From: Mycobacterium sp. 852002-51057_SCH5723018
GTDB taxonomy: Bacteria > Actinomycetota > Actinomycetes > Mycobacteriales > Mycobacteriaceae
Assembly (NCBI RefSeq): GCF_001667035.1
Contig: NZ_LZIR01000025.1
Span: 62,001-126,000 of the forward strand
DNA length: 64,000 bases
Direction: 5' to 3'
A model generated the notes under the pieces. It had not been told where the DNA came from and made no database searches. It saw only the letters and a list, made by a program, of their open reading frames with translations. Of the stretch, positions 8,536 through 18,600 are shown piece after piece. Numbering within the stretch: the first letter of the stretch is position 1; each line of letters starts with the position of its first letter. A program made the translations under genes and the position numbers.

Positions 8536-8564
8536 TTTCACTACCGCCCTGGCAGCGTTATGAT
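8536..8564 (+). promoter_or_regulatory. Candidate promoter of the first LuxR-type ATPase gene
   Basis: TTTCAC and TATGAT are separated by 17 bases, about 20 bases before the first LuxR-type ATPase start. The segment TTATGATTCGCGGT is repeated, with TAAGAT, upstream of the second paralogous gene (about 11444-11458). The shared copy supports a real promoter that was duplicated with the gene. The -35 assignment is the weaker part. Confidence 0.4.
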
Positions 8565-8584
8565 TCGCGGTATTCAGGCGACCG

Positions 8585-11389
8585 GTGAGGCGGTGGTTGC
8601 TGGTGAGCGATCGCCATCGCGACGGGAACGCGTTGACGTCGCTGTCTGGGCGGCGAATCGAGTGTGCGGCGCTCGACCGAGTGCTGGATCAGGTGGGTGG
8701 CGGTCATAGCGCCGTGATGGTTCTGCGGGGCGAGGCGGGGATCGGCAAGACCGCGCTGCTGCGGTACGTGACCGATCGGGCGGCGGGCTTCACCGTGGCA
8801 CGGTGCATGGGCGTCGAGTCGGACATGGAGTTGGCTTTCACTGGGCTGCATGACCTATGCGCGCCCATGCTTTCGCGCCTGAAGGCGCTGGTCGAACCGC
8901 AGCGTGCAGCGCTGAGTGTGGCACTGGGTCTGGCGTCTGGGGAGCGTCCCGAACCTTTCCTGGTGGCGCTGGCGACGCTGAACCTGTTCGCGCAGTCCGC
9001 TGAGGAACGTCCGCTGCTGTGCGTGGTCGACGACGTGCAGTGGTTGGATCAGGCCAGCGCTCAGGTGCTCGGCTTTGTGGGCCGGCGGCTGCTGGCCGAG
9101 CCGGTGGGACTGGTGTTCGCGGTCCGAACGACGGCGGCCTCCGACGATTCCCTGGCGGGTTTGCCCGCGTTGCGGCTGTCCGGGCTCGACGAGCGGTCGG
9201 CTCGGGCACTGCTGGCATCGGTGACCACGGCGCGTCTGGATGAGAGCGTGCGCAGACGCATCCTTGAGGAGGCGCACGGAAACCCCTTGGCAGTGCTCGA
9301 GCTGGGCGCGGTGGATTTCGCGGGCGGGTTTGCGCTGCCCGACGCCATCAGTGTTCCGCGCCGCATCCAGGACCAGTACCTGACGCGGCTGCGCGAGTTG
9401 CCGCGGCCAGCCCAACGGCTGGTGTTGGTAGCCGCGGCCGATCCGGTCGGGGATCCTGCGCTGCTGCAGCGCGCGGCACAAGCGCTGGGTCTGCACATCG
9501 ACGCGGTGGACCCGGCCGTCGATGCCGGGCTGCTGGATATCGGTGCGGGGATACGGTTTCGGCATCCGCTGCTGCGCTCGGCGGTGTACGGGGCGGCCGA
9601 AGAGGAAGAGCGGCGGGTGGTCCATGCCGCGCTCGCCGAAGCGACCGATCCGGACCTTGACCCCGATCGACGGGCCTGGCACCGGGCCTATGCAGCCGAC
9701 GCTGCCGACGAGGAGGTGGCCGCCGAGCTGATCGGGTCGGCCGATCGCGCGCAACGCCGCGGCGGCGTTGCCGCGGCGGCGGCGTTTTTTGAGCGGGCCG
9801 TGGCGCTGACCCCTGATCCGGGCCAGCGGGCAGAGCGCGCACTGGTTGCGGCCGAAGCAAAATACGCCGCCGGGGATTTCGTGGCCACCGGAAAACTGTT
9901 GGCAGCCGCGGAGATAGGTCCCCTAGACCAGCATGGGCATGCGCGGCTCGAGCGCATGCGCGTGCAGACCCAATTCGGCCTACAGCTCACGTTTCTACTC
10001 AACCGCGGCCGAGAGGCTCCGCTGCTGCTGCTGGAGGCGGCGGCGCGGCTGCAGCCGCTGGACCCCGTTCTGGCGCTGGAGACGTTACTGGAAAGTCTGG
10101 TAACCGGGTTGTACGCCGCGCGCCTCGCCGCAGGGGGAGGTGTTGCAGACGTGGCGCGGGCGGCGAAATCCGTTCCGTTAGGACCCGATCCACCGCATCC
10201 GCTGCTGTTGCTGCGCGGGCTGGCGGTGCGGGTCCTCGACGGCTATGTGGCCGCGGCGCCGCTGCTCAAAGAGGCGCTGCGCCTGTATCGGGCGCAGCCG
10301 GTGCAGCTGGATGCGCTGTCGCACCCCTACTGCCTAGTGGTCGCCGAGCTGTGGGACGACGATGCGTGGTTTGAGCTTTCCGACGGCCAGGTCCAGCTCG
10401 CACGCTCCAGTGGCGCCCTGAGCTGGCTTCCGGTCGCCCTCGGTTGGCTTTCGGAGTTTCATGTCCGGGCTGGCGAGTTCGCCGAAGCTGAAGCCCTCAT
10501 CTCGGAATGGCAGACCTTGGACCCGGGGGTCGGGGAGATCAGCTTGCAGTACGACGCGGTGCTGCTGGCGGCCTGGCGCGGAGACACGACACACGCAACC
10601 GACCTATTTGAAAAAATGATCGAGGCCGGTTCCAGGCGGGGTGAGGGCGCGGCTTTGAGTTACGTCGACTTCGCCAAATCGGTGCTCTACAACGGTCTGG
10701 CGGAATACGACCGGGCCGCCGAGGCCGCGCACAACGCCGTCGGCACAAACGACTTCCTCGTCTCCACTTGGGCGCTGCCCGAACTGGTGGAAGCCGCGGT
10801 GCGAAGTGGCCAGCCGGCGCGTGCCGCCGAGGCCTCGGAGCGGCTGTCGGATATGGCCGCGGCCAGCGAGACCTACACCCTTCGCGGTGCGGCGGCGCTT
10901 GCGCACGCACTGGTGGCCGACGGCGATGTGGCCGAAGAGTTTTACCAAGAGGCGATCGAGTCAGTCGCCGGCACCCGGATGGTGTCTCAACTCGCGCGGG
11001 CGCGCCTCTGCTACGGCGATTGGCTGAGACGTAGCCAGCGCCGCGCCGAGGCGAGCACTCAGCTACGGGCCGCTTTTGACGCGTTTTCGGCCATGGGCGC
11101 CAACGCTTTTGCTGAACGCGCCCGCCGCGAGCTGGAGGCGACCGGGGAAAAGGTACGCGCACGACGCGACGATCCGGTCGCCGGACTGACGCCGCAAGAG
11201 CATCAAATCGCCCAGCTCGCCCGGACACGGCGCACCAACCCCGAGATCGGCGCCGAACTCTTCCTGAGCGCACGCACCGTGGAGTGGCACCTGCACAACA
11301 TCTTCACCAAGCTCGCCATCAGCTCACGCCACGAACTCGACGCCGGCCTCACCCGCCGCAGCCCCGTCGCGGCCACGCCAGACCGCTAA
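8585..11389 (+). CDS. Large ATPase LuxR-family regulator (LAL), copy 1
   Basis: This 934-aa regulator is of the LAL type (STAND ATPase with C-terminal LuxR DNA-binding domain). The P-loop GEAGIGKTALL is near residue 48 and the Walker B motif LLCVVDDVQWLDQ near residue 144. A long alpha-helical, TPR-like middle follows. The LuxR helix-turn-helix occupies about residues 865-925, with LTPQEHQIAQLARTR and SARTVEWHLHNIF. The frame opens with GTG at 8585; GTG 8603 is an equally good start and aligns with the paralogue. A second gene of the same kind begins about 100 bases downstream, and the two proteins agree through most of their length. The inducer is unknown. Confidence 0.88.
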   Translation: MRRWLLVSDRHRDGNALTSLSGRRIECAALDRVLDQVGGGHSAVMVLRGEAGIGKTALLRYVTDRAAGFTVARCMGVESDMELAFTGLHDLCAPMLSRLKALVEPQRAALSVALGLASGERPEPFLVALATLNLFAQSAEERPLLCVVDDVQWLDQASAQVLGFVGRRLLAEPVGLVFAVRTTAASDDSLAGLPALRLSGLDERSARALLASVTTARLDESVRRRILEEAHGNPLAVLELGAVDFAGGFALPDAISVPRRIQDQYLTRLRELPRPAQRLVLVAAADPVGDPALLQRAAQALGLHIDAVDPAVDAGLLDIGAGIRFRHPLLRSAVYGAAEEEERRVVHAALAEATDPDLDPDRRAWHRAYAADAADEEVAAELIGSADRAQRRGGVAAAAAFFERAVALTPDPGQRAERALVAAEAKYAAGDFVATGKLLAAAEIGPLDQHGHARLERMRVQTQFGLQLTFLLNRGREAPLLLLEAAARLQPLDPVLALETLLESLVTGLYAARLAAGGGVADVARAAKSVPLGPDPPHPLLLLRGLAVRVLDGYVAAAPLLKEALRLYRAQPVQLDALSHPYCLVVAELWDDDAWFELSDGQVQLARSSGALSWLPVALGWLSEFHVRAGEFAEAEALISEWQTLDPGVGEISLQYDAVLLAAWRGDTTHATDLFEKMIEAGSRRGEGAALSYVDFAKSVLYNGLAEYDRAAEAAHNAVGTNDFLVSTWALPELVEAAVRSGQPARAAEASERLSDMAAASETYTLRGAAALAHALVADGDVAEEFYQEAIESVAGTRMVSQLARARLCYGDWLRRSQRRAEASTQLRAAFDAFSAMGANAFAERARRELEATGEKVRARRDDPVAGLTPQEHQIAQLARTRRTNPEIGAELFLSARTVEWHLHNIFTKLAISSRHELDAGLTRRSPVAATPDR

Positions 11390-11487
11390 CGCGGCATCAA
11401 GAGTTTCAGCGGATGGAAGTGCTTGGCCATGGCGTTGGCAAGGTTAAGATTCGCGGTTTCATGCGCTCGGTGCGGTAAGGACGGTGG

Positions 11488-14292
11488 TTGCTGGTGAACG
11501 GTCGCCGCGTCGGGAACTCGTGGACGTCGCTGTCGTCGTTGTCTGGGCGGCGAAGCGAGTGCGCGGCGCTTGAGCGAGTGCTGGATCAGGTGCGTGGTGG
11601 TCGCAGCGCCGTAATGGTTTTGCGGGGTGAGCCAGGCATCGGCAAGACCGCGCTGCTTCGGCATGTGACCGACCGGGCGGCCGGCTTCACCGTGGCGCGG
11701 TGCGTGGGCGTCGAGTCGGACATGGAGTTGGCTTTCACCGGGCTGCACGACCTGTGCACGCCGCTGCTGTCTTCCCTGGACGCGTTGGTCGAACCCCAGC
11801 GCCAGGCGCTCGGTGTGGCGCTGGGTCTGGCGTCCGGGGAGCGGCCCGAACTGTTTCTGGTGGCGCTGGCGACACTGAACCTGTTTTCGCAGGCCGCTGA
11901 GGAGCGGCCGCTGCTGTGCGCGGTCGATGACGTGCAGTGGCTGGATCAGGCCACCGCCCAAGTGCTCGGCTTTGTGGGTCGACGGCTGCTGGCGGAACCG
12001 GTGGCGCTGGTGTTCGCGACCCGAACGACGACGGCCTCAGAGGATCCACTGGCGGGTTTCCCCGAGTTGCGCTTGTCCAGGCTGGATGAGCGGTCGGCTC
12101 GGGCGCTGCTGTCATCGGTCACCACGGCGGCACTTGACGAAAGCGTGCGGAGACGCATCGTCGAGGAGGCGGGCGGAAATCCGTTGGCATTGCTGGAACT
12201 AGGCGTGGTGGACTTCGGGGGCGGGTTTGCGATGCCCGACACCGAGAGTGTTCCGCGTCGCATTCAGGACCAGTACCTGACGCGCATGCGCGCGTTGCCA
12301 CGGGCAACTCGACGGCTGCTGTTGGTCGCCGCGGCCGACCCGGTCGGTGATCCGGCGCTGTTGCAGCACGCTGCCGAGACGCTGAAGGTGCCGATCCACG
12401 CGGCCGACTTGGCCGTCGATGCGGGACTGTTGGAGATCGGCGCCGGGGTACGGTTTCGCCATCCCCTACTCCGCTCGGCGGTCTACGGCGCCGCCAAGGT
12501 CGAGGAGCGGCGGGCGGCGCACGCGGCACTGGCCGAAGCAACCGACCCCCAGCTTGACCCCGACCGTCGGGCCTGGCATCGCGCCTACGCCGCCAACGGT
12601 GCTGATGAGGAGTTGGCCGCCGAGCTGATCGGGTCGGCCGATCGCGCACAGGGCCGTGGCGGGGTGGCCGCGGCGGCGGCGTTTTGGGAGCGGGCGGTAG
12701 CGCTGACCCCAGATCCCGGCCGGCGAGCCGAACGCGCCCTTGTTGCGGCCGAAGCCAAATACGCCGCGGGAGATTTCGTCGCGACAGAAAAGCTGTTGGC
12801 CGCCGCCGAACTCGGCCTCCTGGACACGCAAGGGCGCGCACGGCTCGAGCGACTGCGCGCGCAGATCGAATTCGGCCTGCAGGTGGCATTCGTGCTCAAC
12901 CGCGGCAGTGAGGCCCCACTGCTGCTCTTGCAGGCGGCGGGGCGGCTGCAGTCGTTGGATCTCGGCCTGGCGCTGGAGACTCTGCTGGAAGCCCTGGTAG
13001 CCGGCATGTACGCCGGGCGCCTTGCCGCCGGCGGCGGCTTGGCGGAGGTAGCACGGGCGGTCAAAGCCCTGCCTTCGGGGGCCGAGCCGGAACCGCATCC
13101 GCTGCTGCTGGTGCGGGGGCTGGCGGTGCGGGCGCTCGACGGCTATGTGGCTGCGGCGCCGCTGCTGAAAGAGGCGCTACGCCAATTCCGGGCCCAGCCG
13201 GTGCAGCTGGACGCGATCGCCCATCCGTACTTCTTCGTGGCCGCGGAGTTATGGGACGACGACGCGTGGTTTGAGGTCGCAAACGGCCAAGTACAGCTCA
13301 CGCGCTCCAGCGGCACCCTGAGCTTTCTGCCGGTCTGCCTGGGTTGGCTCACGGGATTTCACGCCTGGGTTGGCGAGTTCACCCAAGGCGAGGCCCTGAT
13401 CCTGGAGCACGAAAGCATCGACCCGGGGATCACCGACCGCATCTTGCAGTATGGCGCGGTCCTGCTGGCGGCCTGGCGTGGAGACGCGCCGCGGGCAACG
13501 GACCTGATGGAAAAAATGGAGATGAGTGCTCGCAAGCGAGGTGAGGGCTGGGCATTGACCTATGTGGACTATGCCAAATCGGTGCTCTACAACGGTCTGG
13601 CGGACTACGACCGAGCCGCCGGGGCAGCACAGAACGCCGTCAACGCGAATGACATGGCCCACTCCTCGTGGGCGCTGCCCGAACTGGTGGAGGCGGCGGC
13701 GCGAACCGACCAACCTGCACGTGCCGCTGCTGCATGTGAGCGGATGTCGGCCGTCGCCGCGGCCAGTGGGACCGATGGAGCCCGTGGTACGGCGGCGCTC
13801 GCACGGGCACTGCTGGCCGACGGCGATGTCGCAGAAGATTCATACCGCGAGGCCATCGAGTTGCTCGGCAGCACCCGGATGGCGTCGCGCCTGGCGCGGG
13901 CACGACTGTGCTACGGCGAGTGGCTGCGGCGCAACAACCGGCGCGCGGAGGCGGCCACCCAGTTAAGGACCGCATTTGACGGGTTTAATGCCATGGGCGC
14001 CAACGCTTTTGCCGAACGCGCACGCCGTGAGCTGGAGGCTGCCGGGGAAAGGGTGCGCCCGCACCGCGATGACCCGTCCGCCGAACTGACGCCGCAAGAG
14101 CATCAAATCGCCCAGCTTGCGCGGACACGGCGCACCAACCCCGAGATCGGCGCGGAACTGTTCCTGAGCGCACGCACCGTGGAATGGCACCTGCACAACG
14201 TCTTCGCCAAGCTCGCGATCAGTTCACGCCACGAACTGGACGCCGCCCTCAGCCACCGCAGCTCACTCGCGGCGGCCAAGCCACGCGGATAG
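11488..14292 (+). CDS. Large ATPase LuxR-family regulator (LAL), copy 2
   Basis: This is the second 934-aa LAL regulator, paralogous to its upstream neighbour and exactly the same length. It has the P-loop GEPGIGKTALL, Walker B LLCAVDDVQWLDQ and a C-terminal LuxR domain (SARTVEWHLHNVFAKLAISS). The frame starts at TTG 11488, with GTG 11494 as a likely alternative; AAGGACGG precedes both. The upstream GTTAAGATTCGCGGTTT matches the sequence before copy 1, so the promoter was duplicated too. The helix-turn-helix regions are nearly identical, so both may bind the same sites while the more variable middles sense different signals (inference). It is tail-to-tail with the P450 gene. Confidence 0.88.
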   Translation: MLVNGRRVGNSWTSLSSLSGRRSECAALERVLDQVRGGRSAVMVLRGEPGIGKTALLRHVTDRAAGFTVARCVGVESDMELAFTGLHDLCTPLLSSLDALVEPQRQALGVALGLASGERPELFLVALATLNLFSQAAEERPLLCAVDDVQWLDQATAQVLGFVGRRLLAEPVALVFATRTTTASEDPLAGFPELRLSRLDERSARALLSSVTTAALDESVRRRIVEEAGGNPLALLELGVVDFGGGFAMPDTESVPRRIQDQYLTRMRALPRATRRLLLVAAADPVGDPALLQHAAETLKVPIHAADLAVDAGLLEIGAGVRFRHPLLRSAVYGAAKVEERRAAHAALAEATDPQLDPDRRAWHRAYAANGADEELAAELIGSADRAQGRGGVAAAAAFWERAVALTPDPGRRAERALVAAEAKYAAGDFVATEKLLAAAELGLLDTQGRARLERLRAQIEFGLQVAFVLNRGSEAPLLLLQAAGRLQSLDLGLALETLLEALVAGMYAGRLAAGGGLAEVARAVKALPSGAEPEPHPLLLVRGLAVRALDGYVAAAPLLKEALRQFRAQPVQLDAIAHPYFFVAAELWDDDAWFEVANGQVQLTRSSGTLSFLPVCLGWLTGFHAWVGEFTQGEALILEHESIDPGITDRILQYGAVLLAAWRGDAPRATDLMEKMEMSARKRGEGWALTYVDYAKSVLYNGLADYDRAAGAAQNAVNANDMAHSSWALPELVEAAARTDQPARAAAACERMSAVAAASGTDGARGTAALARALLADGDVAEDSYREAIELLGSTRMASRLARARLCYGEWLRRNNRRAEAATQLRTAFDGFNAMGANAFAERARRELEAAGERVRPHRDDPSAELTPQEHQIAQLARTRRTNPEIGAELFLSARTVEWHLHNVFAKLAISSRHELDAALSHRSSLAAAKPRG

Positions 14293-14301
14293 GTCCGACT
14301 C

Positions 14302-15522
14302 CTAAGCGGCTGCCCTCGGACGAACCCGAAGTCGAGTAGGGCTGCGCCCCAGCACAAGCCGCCACGGAATGTCCTCGGGATCCTCGGCCAGTTCTAGTGG
14401 GGGGTCGGTCGCGAGCACCGCTCGCAAGTACTCCTCCACCGCGACTTTCGCGAGTGCGGTTCCGAGGCAGTAGTGGGTTCCCGCGCCAAAGCTGAGCAGC
14501 CTCGGTGTTTCTTGTCCATCGAAACGGTTGGGGTCGAATCGATCCGGGTCTTTCCACGCCGACGGGTCCCGGTTAGCGGCGCCGGTACAGAGGTAAAGCA
14601 TCGACCCGGCCGGGATGACGGTCCCGTGTAGCTCGACGGACTCCGCGGCGGTGCGTGGAAGCGCCGGAATGCTAGGCTCCAAGCGCATTGTTTCGGCGAC
14701 GGCGTTGGTCAAACGAGCCTGCTCGTTATGTATTCCGACGAGTTGGTCGCGGTGCTGCAGGGCCACCAGGATCGTGCAAGGAATTTGGCTTCCGGTCGTA
14801 TCGTGTCCCGCGACAAGCAGATTGACGATCATTGCGGTCGTTTCCTCGCGGGTCAGACGCTCGCCGTCTACCTCCGCGGCCAACAATGCGCTGATGAGGT
14901 CCGATCCGGGGTCTGCGCGTCGGCGCGTTATCAGCTCATCGACATAGCTCAGCAATCGCGTGATCGCCACGGTTGCGTCGGTGATCTGGTCGGGAGTCAT
15001 GACGTTGAATACTGGACTCAAACTGCTTGCCCAGCTTGCGAACACGGCGACGTCGCTTGCGGGAACACCGAGCAGGCGGCAAGTGATTCGCGTGGCAAGC
15101 GTCGAGCAACTTCCGATCAGATCTCCGCCGACCTCGCTGACGGCGCCGACCGCTTCGGTGGCCATGTCGGCAGCCGTTGCCCGCAGCCCCTCGACGGACC
15201 TCGGGGTGAAAGCCCGGGAAACCAGCGAGCGCATGCGACGGTGATAGCCACCCTCGTTTGTGAACATCAGGCGGCCGTACCAGTCCCTCAGGGGCCCGTC
15301 GGTAATGCCCATCATGTCGAACAAGAGCAGCCCGATACCGCTTACGTGCGGATCGTGGGCGAGCGCTTCGACGTCCTGCTGCCGGAGCACGACGGTCGCG
15401 CCGGTCAGGCTGTCCGTCGCCAACGGGCCTCGTTGCGCCGCGTCCCGCAGCACGCCATGCAGATCACCGGTCAGGCTCATGACCAAGTCGATCGAGGGGC
15501 ACACCGTCGCTTTTTGCGCCAT
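14302..15522 (-). CDS. Cytochrome P450
   Basis: This 406-aa soluble P450 has all the core motifs. The I-helix oxygen-binding AGHDTT is near residue 238, the K-helix ETMR follows, and the heme-binding loop is FGAGTHYCLGTALAKV with its Cys ligand near residue 355. Length and layout fit bacterial class I enzymes that need a ferredoxin and a reductase, neither of which is adjacent. ATG 15522 lacks a clear Shine-Dalgarno. The gene lies between the LAL regulator (convergent) and the large sensor kinase (divergent, about 105 bases away). The substrate cannot be told. Confidence 0.92.
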   Translation of the reverse strand: MAQKATVCPSIDLVMSLTGDLHGVLRDAAQRGPLATDSLTGATVVLRQQDVEALAHDPHVSGIGLLLFDMMGITDGPLRDWYGRLMFTNEGGYHRRMRSLVSRAFTPRSVEGLRATAADMATEAVGAVSEVGGDLIGSCSTLATRITCRLLGVPASDVAVFASWASSLSPVFNVMTPDQITDATVAITRLLSYVDELITRRRADPGSDLISALLAAEVDGERLTREETTAMIVNLLVAGHDTTGSQIPCTILVALQHRDQLVGIHNEQARLTNAVAETMRLEPSIPALPRTAAESVELHGTVIPAGSMLYLCTGAANRDPSAWKDPDRFDPNRFDGQETPRLLSFGAGTHYCLGTALAKVAVEEYLRAVLATDPPLELAEDPEDIPWRLVLGRSPTRLRVRPRAAA

Positions 15523-15627
15523 GAGGGATGGTCTCGCCGGTTATGCGGAAAAGCAAGGAGCAATTGCAGGTCCTGCCGCAGAACACCTGGGGCTTTGCTC
15601 CACGCCGTGAAGATACATACTTAGACG

Positions 15628-18600
15628 ATGCCGCCCGGGCGTCGGCGCCTTCCCGGCAGCGGGAAGATACCCAGTGGACCGTCCGCGGACGCAGTTTCCG
15701 CGAGCCGCCCGCGGTCGACCGCTGGACGGCTATACGCGTTGCTGACCCCCTCGACCCGGCCGTCGGCCGGAGTTGCGGTCGCCATCGCGGCTGCGTTTCT
15801 GATCGCCGAAGCCGTGCTGGCCATTCTTCTGAAGGAAGTCGATCCCCAGGACTCGACGGGCATCCTTTACGCCGTTCTGCTGGGTGTGGCTCTGGTGGTC
15901 AACTTTGTGGCCGGTATCGCGGCAGCGGGTGCGGCTAGCGCCGAACGGCGCCGCGATGCCGAACTGGCGGCCGAACTGGCTCGCCTCATGCTGCAGGCCG
16001 GCGATCTGCGATCCGCCGCCGAGGGGGCGGCTCGCCATCTTGCCGCCGCGTTGAGCATGCAGTTCGCCTCCGTCGAATGGAGTGAGTCGGCCGGTGATCA
16101 TGGGCGGTGGGCTATCCCTTTGCGTGACGCCGACGTAGTGGTTGGCGTCCTCGAGGTGCCGGACAATCTACCCAGGACGACGCGCGAACGCCTGCTCCGG
16201 TTGGTGCCCACGTTCGAAGCGTTGCTCGCCGCCGCGCGGGAGCGCCAAACCATCAACGACAGATTGATCGAGACCCGCCAGAGACTGGAACGGTTCTTCG
16301 ACCTGTCATCTGACCTCATGGTGATTTCCGACCAGGGCAATTTGCTGCAGGTAAATCCGGCGTTCGAGCGCACGCTGGGTTATACGGTGGACGATTTGGC
16401 GCCGGCCGCATTCGAACTATTCGACCTAGTGCCGCGGGAGGACATGGATCGGCTGCGAGAGCCGATCCAGGAGCTAACCGATGGACGCGGACCCGTTCGA
16501 TTCGAAAATCGGGCCACCGGCCGCGACGGTTCCCCGCGCTGGATCGACTGGAACGTGGCGCCGCACCGGGGATTGTTCTATGCCGTTGGCCGCGATATCA
16601 CCAGGCAGCGCAAAGAACAGGAACAGCTGCGACAAACCCAAACCATGCTCGAGGCCAACCGCGACGCGCTGCGCGCACTCGCCGAGCAGCAGGCTGCGTT
16701 GCGGCGCATCGCGACACAGGTCGCTCAGGGCGCGAGCCCCGACGAGGTTTTCTCCGCAGTGGCCGAGGAAATAGGCCGGTGCCTGAATGTCGCCGGCGCA
16801 GCAATCTCCCGTTATGAGCAGGACGCAGTCGTCGTACTTGCGCTGGCGCCTGTTTCTCCCGAGATCAAAGACATGGTGCCGATGCGGGTGCGCTTCCCAC
16901 TTGACGGGGACAACGTCGCCACAGGGGTGTGGCTCACGAAACGGCCCGCGCGGATGGACAGCCACGCCGGCGCCACCGGTGCCGTCGCCGACCTCATGCG
17001 CCACCTGGGCGTCCAATCCATCGTCGCTGTCCCAATTCTCGTCGGCGACCGCGTTTGGGGCATGGCCAGCGGCGGCACGACCGGAGACGAGCCGATGCCC
17101 GCGGACACCGAAGAGCGCCTCGCCGACTTCGCCGATCTGGTCGCCACCGCGATCGCCAGCGCCGTCGCCCGCGATGAACTGCAGTCCAGCCGCGACACGC
17201 TGCGTGAGCTCGCCGAGCACCAGGCCGGGTTGCGGCGGGTGGCAACGCTGGTCGCGCAGGGCGGCGGCGCCGTCGAGGTGTTCCAAAGTGTCAACTATGA
17301 GATGGCGCGATGCATGCATGCTACGGATGCGCGGCTGTCTCGTTGCGAAGACGATGGAACAGTAACCGTGCTCGCCGCCAGAAACGAGCCAGGGATGCAG
17401 AGCGTGCCCGTCGGCACCAGCATGACGTTGGCAGACGACCACATTCTGGCGAGGGCGTTGAGCACCGGCCAGCCCGCGCGCGAAGACAGCCTGACCAACA
17501 CCGGAACCTGGTCCCGCGAAACTAACGACGAGACGGGCGTCCGTACGGAGCTCGGCATTCCCGTCGTTGTCGACGGCCGGGTGTGGGGGGCGGTGCGGGC
17601 CGGCACCTCGGGTCCGCAGCCGGCGCCGTCCGACACGGAGGCGCGCATCGCAGACTTCGCCGATTTGATAGCCACCGCGATCAGCAACACCGCGGCGCGC
17701 GAACAATTAAAGGTCAGTTCTGGGAGCCTGCGTCAGCTCGCGCGACAGCAGACCGCGTTGCGCCGGGTAGCGGAGTTGGTGGCTCGCGAGGCGGAACCCG
17801 CCGAGGTGTTTGCTGCGGTGGCCGAGGAGATGGCCAGTTGTCTGGACGCCTACAACGCAACGGTGGCCCGCTTCGAAGGCGATGAGATCGTGATTGAAGC
17901 GCTTGGACGCACCGAGCTCGAGCTGCCCAACAAGCCGGCAGTTGGTGAGCGGTTCCCTATGGACGGCGACCATGTCGCCCCGATAATTGCGCGCACCGGC
18001 CGCCCCGCCCGGATGGACAGCCACGAGCAGGCGCGCGGTACCACGGCCCAACGCATCCGGGAGATCGGCGTGGAGTGCATGGTCGGTGTTCCGATCATGG
18101 TCGGGGGCCACGTGTGGGGCTGTGTTGCCGTGGCGTCGGGAACCGGCCCACTGCCCGCCGACACCGAGGCGCGCATGGCCGATTTCGCCGATCTGGTGGG
18201 CACCGCGATCGCCAACGCCGCCACGAGGGCGGACCTGCAGGCCAGTCGCGATAGCCTGCGCGAGTTCGCCGACAACCTCAGTGTGTTGGCCAGGCAGCAG
18301 GCTGCGCTGCGGCGGGTCGCCACGCTGGTCGCGCGCGGAGTCAGTCAGTCCGAAGTGTTTTCGGCGGTGGCCGAAGAGATGGCTGGGTGCCTGGATGCGG
18401 GTAACACCGAGGTGTTCCGCTACGAGAATGACGGCGAGGCCGTCCTCGTCGTCGCCTCCTACGCCACCGGCCCGGTGAAGTTTTCGGTGGGTGAACGCCT
18501 TACCACCGAGGGGGACAACATCTCGGCGGTGGTGTTTCGCACCGTACAGGCGGCGCGGATGGACAGCTGGGAGGGCGCCACCGGCTCCATTGCCGAACGC

